The translations under genes were made by a program, and so were the position numbers. This document shows positions 58,050 through 64,000 of a stretch of DNA of 64,000 nt, in pieces. This DNA comes from Lewinellaceae bacterium (GTDB lineage Bacteria; Bacteroidota; Bacteroidia; Chitinophagales; Saprospiraceae), in contig JACJYG010000007.1 of the NCBI GenBank assembly GCA_020636215.1, positions 124,001-188,000 on the forward strand, written 5' to 3'. The notes under the pieces were generated by a model. That model ran no database searches. It was given only the letters and a program-made list of their open reading frames with translations, and was not told the origin of the DNA. Each line of letters starts with the position of its first letter. The first letter of the stretch is position 1.

Positions 58050-60818
58050 TTAGCCTCCAAAGGCGCGGTCCACAATATTCGCCTGTTGTTCATCGTGCAC
58101 CTTTTTGAACCCGGTGGCCGGTGAAGCGCCCGATTTGCGGGCAACGTAGCTCAGTTTTACATCCAACCCAATATCTTCATTCAGGAAAATATTGTTCATA
58201 TACTGCCAGGCGCCCATGTTGGAGGGCTCTTCCTGAACCCAGACCGGCTCCGCATTGGGGTAGCGGCTGAAAACCTCCTTCAGTTGCGTAGCCGGCAGGG
58301 GGTAAAGCTGTTCCAAACGGACAATGGCAATATCCTCGCGTTTTTCATTGCGTTTTTTCTCCAACAGGTCATAGTAAACTTTGCCGCTGCAAAGCAGAAG
58401 GCGATTCACCTTCTTGCCGCTGCGAGGCCCTACCAGAGGATCGTCGTAGACCTCCTGGAAACGGGAGCCTGCTTCAAAATCCTCTTTGGGGGAGACACAC
58501 TCCGGATGGCGCAGCAACGATTTGGGCGACATGACGATCAGCGGTTTTCGGAAAGGCCGCTCCAGTTGTCGGCGCATCAGATGGAAAAAGTTGGCCGGTG
58601 TTGTTACATTGGCCACCGTCATATTGAAGTCGGCGCAGGCGTGCAAAAACCGCTCGGGGCGTGCACTAGAGTGCTCGGGCCCCTGCCCTTCGTAGCCGTG
58701 AGGCAGTAATAACACCAGGCCGCTCATGCGCTGCCATTTACTCTCGGCGGCGGCAATGTATTGGTCGACGATCGTCTGCGCTCCGTTGTAAAAGTCTCCA
58801 AACTGTGCTTCCCAGATTACCAGAGTATTGGGCGAAGCCAGAGAATACCCGTATTCGAAACCCAACACCCCGAATTCAGACAGCAGTGAGTTGAAGATCC
58901 GGAATTTGCCCTGGCCTTCCTGTATGTTGTCCAAACGGTTGTAGGGTTCGAAGGTCTTCGCATCGCGAAGTACCGCGTGCCGGTGCGAGAAGGTGCCGCG
59001 GCGCACATCCTGGCCGCTCATGCGTACATCCTGCCCTTCTTGCAGGATACTGCCATAAGCCAGCAGTTCCCCCATTGCCCAGTCGAGCTTGTTCTCTTCA
59101 AGCAAAGCGTGTTTGCCCTTCAGCAGGCGGTTGACCTTGTTCAGAGGGGTGAACCCCTTGGGCAGGGTCATCAAATGGCTGATCAGCTTGTCGAGGCGCT
59201 CCCGGGAAATACCGGTTTCGGGTGAGAACTCAAAGTCCTTCGGGTCTTTGGTCTTTTTTAACGCGCGCCAGGCCTGTTCCGGCTCCTGATATTCATAGGG
59301 TAGTGGATGCTCGCGGACATCGTCAAGGCGCTCCTGGAGGTTGTTCCAGAAGGATTCCTCCATTTCCTCCGCCAGCTTTTTATCCAGTTCCCCTCGCTCA
59401 ACCAGCTTTTGGATGTAAATCTCCCGTGGGTTGGGGTGGTTCTTGATGATCTTGTACATCTGCGGCTGGGTGAACTGTGGGTCATCGCCCTCGTTGTGGC
59501 CATGCCGGCGGTAACAAACCATATCGATGAAGACATCATTGTTGAACTTCTGACGGTATTCCACCGCAAATTCCACTGCGTAGAGCACCGCTTCCGGGTC
59601 ATCACCATTGACGTGAAAGACCGGCGCCTGCACCACATTGGCCACGCCAGTGCAGTAAGTAGAGGAACGGGCGTCATCAAAGTCGGTGGTGAAACCGATC
59701 TGGTTGTTAATGACGAAGTGAATGGTGCCGCCGGTATAGTAGCCTTCCAGCTGGCTCATCTGCACCGTTTCATAGGCAATGCCCTGCCCGGCAAGGGAAG
59801 CGTCGCCATGGATGAGAATGGGCAGGATGCGGTCGTAATCACTATCGTACAAAATATCGGCCTTGGCGCGGGCAAAGCCTTCTACCACCGGGTTGACCGA
59901 TTCGAGGTGGGAAGGGTTCGGCACCAGTTTGAGGTGTACCGTTTTTCCCGAAGGCGTTTCCACCTGGGAAGAAAAGCCAAGATGGTACTTCACATCGCCG
60001 TCACCAAAACTCAGGTCCGGAATAGCGGTGCCTTCAAACTCATTAAAGATCTGGCCGTAGGTTTTGCCCATGATATTGGCCAGCACATTAAGCCGGCCAC
60101 GGTGGGCCATGCCGATCAGCACTTCTTCTACTTTATCTTCCGCGCCCTGGTTGATGATGCCATCGAGGGCCACGATCGTTGTTTCGCCGCCTTCCAGTGA
60201 AAAGCGTTTCTGTCCAACGTATTTGGTGTGCAGGAATTTTTCAAAAATCACTGCGCCGTTTAGTTTATCCAGCATGCGGCGCTTTTTATCCTGGCTGATG
60301 CCATAGCCCTTGTCCGGGTCGGAAGCCTCGATCTTGCTCCGGATCCACCGGCGCTTTTCACGGTCCTGAATATGATGGTATTCTATACCGAGATTACCGC
60401 AATATATTTTTTGCATCCGGGCGATGATCTGGCGTAGCGTTGCTTTCCCGATCCCTATTTCAGAACCGGCGTAAAATTCAAGATCCATGTCTTTTTCCGA
60501 CAGTCCGAAATCCTCCAGCTTGAGGTTGGGGTGGCGGTCGCGGCGCGTGCGGATGGGGTTGGTGGTCGACAGCAGGTGGCCCCGGTTGCGGTAAGCCTTG
60601 ATCAGGGCGTGCACTTTGGCTTCTTTTTCCAGTACATCGGCCGGAATAGCTGTTACAGCGCCATTTCCGCTATGCCCGTTGGTACTGTGTGCAAAATCGA
60701 ACCCCCGGAAAAACGTCCGCCAACTCTCTTCCACCAGGTCGGGGTTTTGTTGGTATTGCTGGTACATCGACTCGATGTAGGCCGGATGTGCATTTGCTAT
60801 AAAAGAAAAATCACTCAT
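58050..60818 (-). CDS. sucA: 2-oxoglutarate dehydrogenase E1 component
   Basis: 922 residues from MSDFSFIANAHPAYIESMYQ (an ATG 3 codons earlier is possible). ThDP-binding and core motifs: MAHRGRLNVLANIMGKTYGQ, VKYHLGFSSQVETPSGKTVH, LKLVPNPSHLESVNPVVEGF and ILIHGDASLAGQGIAYETVQ. The C-terminal region has GQGPEHSSARPERFLHACAD and EPVWVQEEPSNMGAWQYMNN. Length fits the homodimeric E1. It decarboxylates 2-oxoglutarate in the TCA cycle with E2/E3, which are not adjacent. A -7-like element (TATTTTTG on the minus strand, 60,843-60,850) lies 25 bp upstream, without a clear -33. Confidence 0.96.
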   Translation of the reverse strand: MSDFSFIANAHPAYIESMYQQYQQNPDLVEESWRTFFRGFDFAHSTNGHSGNGAVTAIPADVLEKEAKVHALIKAYRNRGHLLSTTNPIRTRRDRHPNLKLEDFGLSEKDMDLEFYAGSEIGIGKATLRQIIARMQKIYCGNLGIEYHHIQDREKRRWIRSKIEASDPDKGYGISQDKKRRMLDKLNGAVIFEKFLHTKYVGQKRFSLEGGETTIVALDGIINQGAEDKVEEVLIGMAHRGRLNVLANIMGKTYGQIFNEFEGTAIPDLSFGDGDVKYHLGFSSQVETPSGKTVHLKLVPNPSHLESVNPVVEGFARAKADILYDSDYDRILPILIHGDASLAGQGIAYETVQMSQLEGYYTGGTIHFVINNQIGFTTDFDDARSSTYCTGVANVVQAPVFHVNGDDPEAVLYAVEFAVEYRQKFNNDVFIDMVCYRRHGHNEGDDPQFTQPQMYKIIKNHPNPREIYIQKLVERGELDKKLAEEMEESFWNNLQERLDDVREHPLPYEYQEPEQAWRALKKTKDPKDFEFSPETGISRERLDKLISHLMTLPKGFTPLNKVNRLLKGKHALLEENKLDWAMGELLAYGSILQEGQDVRMSGQDVRRGTFSHRHAVLRDAKTFEPYNRLDNIQEGQGKFRIFNSLLSEFGVLGFEYGYSLASPNTLVIWEAQFGDFYNGAQTIVDQYIAAAESKWQRMSGLVLLLPHGYEGQGPEHSSARPERFLHACADFNMTVANVTTPANFFHLMRRQLERPFRKPLIVMSPKSLLRHPECVSPKEDFEAGSRFQEVYDDPLVGPRSGKKVNRLLLCSGKVYYDLLEKKRNEKREDIAIVRLEQLYPLPATQLKEVFSRYPNAEPVWVQEEPSNMGAWQYMNNIFLNEDIGLDVKLSYVARKSGASPATGFKKVHDEQQANIVDRAFGG

Positions 60819-61059
60819 CTGCTTCATTGCTTAATTGATCGGCAAAAATATATAGGTACTTGGCTATGTTTTACTTTTGGGCCACATAAATGTTTCCCTG
60901 CTGCAAAATTAGCCCCCAATTAAAAGGTGCTTTCCCATAAAAGCAAGTAAAACCGGGAATAAATGGCCTGGACTATCCCGCTTTCAAGGGTTTCCTATGA
61001 AACAACGGAGTGAAGAATGGGGTTCTTGAGAAATGGCTTTTTCAGTGGAAACTTGAACA

Positions 61060-61140
61060 GGCAGTATCCACCCTGCGGGCGGTAGATACTTTGGATGCTG
61101 AAGCTATCCGTAGTATTCAGAGGTACAGATATACTAGCAT
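61060..61140. repeat. intergenic repeat with the 28-bp block shared with 7.64 kb
   Basis: 61,071-61,098 is identical to 7,640-7,667. AGCTATCCGTAGTATTCAG words follow. It lies between the 3' end of the outer-membrane protein gene and the promoter region of sucA. Confidence 0.75.
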
Positions 61141-61153
61141 ATGGCCAGACTGA

Positions 61154-61879
61154 TCACTTATACCGCGTGCCAAAAATAAAACCTCGCCGGCCGCACATAG
61201 ACTGGGCAATTCCGCCCACTCCAAAAGTCACTTCCATATAAAGGCCTACCCGGAAAGGGCGCGTCTCGGTGTAATTTTCAAAACCGGCGTAGGGAGAAGG
61301 ATATCCATCGGCCTGTCCTTTTTCGGAGATCAGGTCCGTCAGGGCATATTCGGCGCGCAGGCCGGTTTTGACGGTAAGGACTTCAGAGGTGGAGACAAAA
61401 CCACCGACACCAAAGGCCAGGGAATAATACTTGTCGGCATATTCGTCCGTCACTTTGGCCCAGTCGGTGCCATAAGATTGCTGTGCTTCTCGAATGTAGG
61501 TCACCTTGGGCCCGATTTCAAGGAAGGCGCCGTTGTCGCGGTACCAGCGGTAGAGCAAATAGACATCCGTGCTCTTCCATTCCATATTGATGGCGTTATT
61601 GTTGCCGTCATTGTCCCGGAAGGTGAAAGATTGATGGTGTGTGGCGCCCAGCGCCTCGATGTTCAGGCCGTGGTATTCACCGATATTGATGGCGGCTACC
61701 CCGCCTACTGAAGTGGCCAGGCCTAGCTGACTGTCGTGCCGGCTGTCATCCACGATGTTTTTATTGTAAAAGCCCGTGAAGCCCATCATGCCCTTGAGTC
61801 CCAGTTCCAGCCAGACTTGGGCGTCAGCGGTGGTGGCGAGCAGGGAAATAAAAACGGCTAGTGTAAATGTACTTCTCAT
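61154..61879 (-). CDS. outer-membrane beta-barrel protein
   Basis: 241 residues from MRSTFTLAVFISLLATTADA (signal peptide); the frame runs far upstream without a plausible start. The mature part has alternating amphipathic strands: QVWLELGLKGMMGFTGFYNK, AINIGEYHGLNIEALGATHH, WKSTDVYLLYRWYRDNGAFL, AFGVGGFVSTSEVLTVKTGL and RPFRVGLYMEVTFGVGGIAQ. Tyr- and Gly-rich strand ends fit an OmpA/OmpX-like barrel. No plug or periplasmic domain. It is divergent from rpsT with about 240 bp between starts. Cargo or function unknown. Confidence 0.8.
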   Translation of the reverse strand: MRSTFTLAVFISLLATTADAQVWLELGLKGMMGFTGFYNKNIVDDSRHDSQLGLATSVGGVAAINIGEYHGLNIEALGATHHQSFTFRDNDGNNNAINMEWKSTDVYLLYRWYRDNGAFLEIGPKVTYIREAQQSYGTDWAKVTDEYADKYYSLAFGVGGFVSTSEVLTVKTGLRAEYALTDLISEKGQADGYPSPYAGFENYTETRPFRVGLYMEVTFGVGGIAQSMCGRRGFIFGTRYK

Positions 61880-62043
61880 AGTGCAGGTCAGTTTTGTTTT
61901 GCTTCGCCGAGAAAGATACCATTTCCCTTGCGAAATGCTGCTTGGCCCAGGCAGCTTTTTTGCGCAGCGGCCTGCAGCCCGGGCGAACAAAAGTGGAGGC
62001 CGGGCCTGCACATCAAGGAATTCTCAAAAAATGGTTTCCGCTT

Positions 62044-62074
62044 TTGTCTTTTACAAAAAGAAGCTTTAACTTTG
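62044..62074 (+). promoter_or_regulatory. Bacteroidota-type promoter of rpsT
   Basis: TTG at 62,044-62,046, exactly 20 bp, then TAACTTTG at 62,067-62,074, 45 bp before the rpsT ATG. Confidence 0.8.
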
Positions 62075-62119
62075 CACCTCGTTTGGAAAATCAGTCAAAA
62101 AGAAAAATTCTTTTAATAG

Positions 62120-62374
62120 ATGGCACACCATAAATCAGCAAAGAAACGCATCGGCCAAGACGCTATCCGCCGCCTTCGCAACCGTTTCTACAAGAAGACG
62201 ACACGGACTTCTATCAAGCACTTACGCGAAATGACCGATAAGGCCGCCGCCGAGCAGTTCCTGCCCAAAGTACTGAGCATGATCGACCGCCTCGCCAAGC
62301 GCGGCACCTGGCATAAGAACAAAGCCTCCAACCTGAAGGGCAAACTGATGCGCCACGTCGGCCATCTCGCCTAA
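62120..62374 (+). CDS. rpsT: 30S ribosomal protein S20
   Basis: 84 residues, highly basic and helical: MAHHKSAKKRIGQDAIRRLR, NRFYKKTTRTSIKHLREMTD and LAKRGTWHKNKASNLKGKLM. These match S20, including the start and the R/K-rich second helix. It binds the 5' and 3' minor domains of 16S rRNA. It has its own promoter and a strong terminator, so it is expressed alone. Confidence 0.97.
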   Translation: MAHHKSAKKRIGQDAIRRLRNRFYKKTTRTSIKHLREMTDKAAAEQFLPKVLSMIDRLAKRGTWHKNKASNLKGKLMRHVGHLA

Positions 62375-62404
62375 GTATCAGGCTTCGTTCAGGCTTTGCG
62401 CACC

Positions 62405-62445
62405 AAAAAGTGTATTCCATGTGTCATTGGGGTACACTTTTTGTC
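62405..62445 (+). terminator. rho-independent terminator of rpsT
   Basis: 10-bp stem AAAAAGTGTA/TACACTTTTT (62,405-62,414 and 62,433-62,442). Confidence 0.85.
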
Positions 62446-62526
62446 TTTCTCAAGCTCCTCCCTCCTTTCGATCTGCAACTAGTAACCTTTTCATCCTCCC
62501 CCTTCTCCCTTAATGCCGTCTTTTCG

Positions 62527-62534
62527 TATATTTG
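62527..62534 (+). promoter_or_regulatory. -7 element of the paaE promoter
   Basis: TATATTTG matches TAnnTTTG; no TTG lies at the usual -33 spacing, so the promoter may need an activator or be weak. Confidence 0.55.
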
Positions 62535-62536
62535 CA

Positions 62537-62554
62537 AACGAACGTTCATTCGTT
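62537..62554. promoter_or_regulatory. candidate TetR-family operator
   Basis: AACGAA-N6-TTCGTT inverted repeat directly after the -7 element, where a repressor would cover the start of transcription. The next-but-one gene encodes a TetR-family protein. Confidence 0.6.
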
Positions 62555-62587
62555 GGCGGAATAACTAAACAAACAATCCCCACGGCT

Positions 62588-63661
62588 ATGCCGAAATTCA
62601 ATACGCTCAGGATCAAGGAAATTCGTCGGGAAACTGCGGACTGTGTCACATTGGCTTTCGAGGTGCCGGACGCTTTGTCGGAAGAATATCGCTTCATACA
62701 AGGGCAACACCTCACTCTCAAAACCGAGATCGGAGGAGCAGAAGTGCGCCGTTCCTATTCCATCTGTGCCAGCCCGCTGAATGAAAGCATGCGGGTCGCT
62801 ATCAAAAAAGTGGAAGGCGGCAGCTTTTCCACCTTCGCCAACGAACAACTGAAAGTGGGAGATACGCTTGAGGTAATGACTCCGATGGGGCGTTTTTATA
62901 CCGAGCTCCGGCCCGATAATGAAAAACATTATGTGGCTTTTGCCGCCGGCAGTGGGATCACGCCTATTCTTTCCATCATGAAAGCCGTGCTGGAACAGGA
63001 ACCCAGGAGTGAGTTTACGCTCTTCTACGGCAACCGCCGGGCCGATTCCATTATCTTTCGCGAAGAGATCGAAGGGCTTAAAAATACGCACATGGGCCGC
63101 CTCAGCGTGCATCATATCCTGAGCCGGGAAAAGCAGGGCAGTAGCCTCTTCTCCGGCCGAATCGATGCCGAGAAATGCCGGGCGTTCTGCGATAAACTCA
63201 TCGATCCGCTCGAAGTAGACGAGTTCTTCCTCTGCGGCCCTCAGGACATGACGGATAGTATCCGCAATACGCTGATCGCTGAAGGCATCGACCCTAAACG
63301 GATACATTTCGAACTTTTTACGACCAGCCGGATCATGGCAAAGCGGCCCGCGGTGCGCAAGGAAGACAAAGGCCCGGCGGTGGAATCCCGCATCACTATC
63401 AAACTCGATGACAATACCTTTGAATTTCCACTGGCTTCCAATGGGGACACCATCCTTGACGCCGCGCTCAAAGCCGGCGCCGGACTGCCCTTCGCCTGCA
63501 AAGGCGGCGTCTGCTGTACCTGTCGCGCCAAACTAATAGAAGGTGAAGTAGAGATGGATGTCAACTACGCCCTCGAACCGGATGAGGTGGCGGCAGGGTA
63601 CATCCTCGCCTGCCAGGGGCACCCGAAAACGGATAAGGTCAGCCTGGATTTCGATGTGTGA
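62588..63661 (+). CDS. paaE: 1,2-phenylacetyl-CoA epoxidase reductase subunit PaaE
   Basis: 357 residues; ATG at 62,588 begins MPKFNTLRIKEIRRETADCV. A flavin domain with RRSYSICASPLNESMRVAIK (the RxYS FAD motif), an NAD domain with AFAAGSGITPILSIMKAVLE and FFLCGPQDMTDSIRNTLIAE, and a C-terminal plant-type 2Fe-2S domain with CKGGVCCTCRAKLIEGEVEM and a final Cys in YILACQGHP. This FNR-plus-2Fe-2S order and the CKGGVCCTC signature match PaaE, which passes electrons from NADPH to the PaaAC epoxidase. TetR follows 80 bp later, as in paa operons. Confidence 0.93.
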   Translation: MPKFNTLRIKEIRRETADCVTLAFEVPDALSEEYRFIQGQHLTLKTEIGGAEVRRSYSICASPLNESMRVAIKKVEGGSFSTFANEQLKVGDTLEVMTPMGRFYTELRPDNEKHYVAFAAGSGITPILSIMKAVLEQEPRSEFTLFYGNRRADSIIFREEIEGLKNTHMGRLSVHHILSREKQGSSLFSGRIDAEKCRAFCDKLIDPLEVDEFFLCGPQDMTDSIRNTLIAEGIDPKRIHFELFTTSRIMAKRPAVRKEDKGPAVESRITIKLDDNTFEFPLASNGDTILDAALKAGAGLPFACKGGVCCTCRAKLIEGEVEMDVNYALEPDEVAAGYILACQGHPKTDKVSLDFDV

Positions 63662-63741
63662 TTGTCAGGCAAACCCGCGGGCATATCGCCAAAGCCTGAA
63701 AAAATGTCCCCACGGGTTTGAAAAAAAGAATCCCTAAAACC

Positions 63742-64000
63742 ATGGCCACAACTGAAAAAGACAAACCGAAAAAACAACTCATCCGGGAAGCCGCTGCCCG
63801 GCTGTTTCGCGACAAAGGCTATTCCGCCACTTCCATGCGCGACCTGGCGGACGCCGTTCATCTGCGGGCTTCCAGCCTCTACAACCATATCAGTTCCAAA
63901 GAGGAGATACTCAAGGATATTTGCTTTGAGAATGCCTACCGATTCCTGGCCACCATGGAGGAAGTGGAGCAAATGGACGCCAGCGCTACACAAAAAGTGA
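63742..64000 (+). CDS. TetR/AcrR-family regulator (PaaR-like), N-terminal part
   Basis: 86 residues are visible and the frame runs off the right edge. Helix-turn-helix: QLIREAAARLFRDKGYSATS then MRDLADAVHLRASSLYNHIS and SKEEILKDICFENAYRFLAT, typical of the TetR DNA-binding domain. The position after paaE and the AACGAA-N6-TTCGTT dyad upstream of paaE suggest it represses the phenylacetate genes until phenylacetyl-CoA binds. The ligand-binding half is outside the window. Confidence 0.88.
   Translation, partial: MATTEKDKPKKQLIREAAARLFRDKGYSATSMRDLADAVHLRASSLYNHISSKEEILKDICFENAYRFLATMEEVEQMDASATQKV

Noticed and set aside
1..64000. tRNA and rRNA genes
   Set aside because: No cloverleaf or GGTTCRANYCC-type arm was found on reading either strand; a covariance search would settle it.

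Overview
The window looks like a chromosome segment from a member of the Bacteroidota, most likely the Saprospiria (Lewinella/Phaeodactylibacter-like). Three kinds of evidence support this. There are secreted proteins with type IX secretion (T9SS) C-terminal sorting domains at 3.4 and 21.1 kb. Several promoters carry the Bacteroidota -33/-7 pair TTG-N20-TAnnTTTG (28.5, 49.0 and 62.1 kb). Typical family pairings are also present (PadR with PspC/GIN, sigma with anti-sigma, an E1-type 2-oxoglutarate dehydrogenase). Most of the DNA is moderately GC-rich. The first 1.56 kb and the TIR gene at 31.8-33.4 kb are visibly AT-richer and look acquired. I saw no rRNA, tRNA, CRISPR array or transposase.

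Layout. 0-1.6 kb: two tandem YcgL-type nucleotidyltransferases, the first cut by the window edge. 1.6-3.1 kb: a small unknown gene, a relic antitoxin/PIN-toxin pair and a methyltransferase. 3.4-7.5 kb: a T9SS cargo protein, an acyltransferase and a large CotH/lamin-tail surface protein. 7.7-10.8 kb: a caspase-like protease divergent from a Kir-type K+ channel. 11.2-12.9 kb: a sigma/anti-sigma/Spy-like operon. 13-20 kb: EamA transporter, TPR protein, polyphosphate-glucokinase-like kinase, two cyclophilins and XerD. 21-25 kb: secreted amidase, then a second sigma factor with an anti-sigma/beta-barrel fusion. 25-31 kb: lipoproteins and a PadR-PspC/GIN operon. 31.7-38 kb: a TIR protein with an FtsK-like membrane domain, a glycosyltransferase and an M1 peptidase. 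39.8-48.8 kb: galE; a coupled cysQ/O-antigen-ligase/glycosyltransferase operon; methylmalonyl-CoA epimerase; glpX; a HAD pseudogene; a membrane glycosyltransferase; and a GNAT/HTH pair. 49-53.7 kb: a dinB and error-prone dnaE mutagenesis cassette. 53.8-64 kb: DUF4412-like protein, Gfo/Idh oxidoreductase, CoiA-like protein, SlyD, sucA, an outer-membrane protein, rpsT and the start of a phenylacetate operon (paaE, tetR).

The most unusual feature is the intergenic DNA. Many gaps hold short tandem arrays with exact 8-, 9- or 16-bp periods built from a few interchangeable words. Examples are at 3.37, 10.9, 13.96, 18.6, 38.1, 50.5 and 54.65 kb. Other gaps hold inverted copies of longer words (15.9, 22.6, 39.6, 44.4, 56.05 kb), and longer blocks are shared between distant gaps. 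One such hairpin sits in frame inside the dnaE gene, an array supplies the stop codon of the EamA gene, and a different repeat element has replaced the middle of a HAD phosphatase gene. The most novel protein is the TIR-repeat-FtsK(4TM) fusion at 31.76-33.37 kb.
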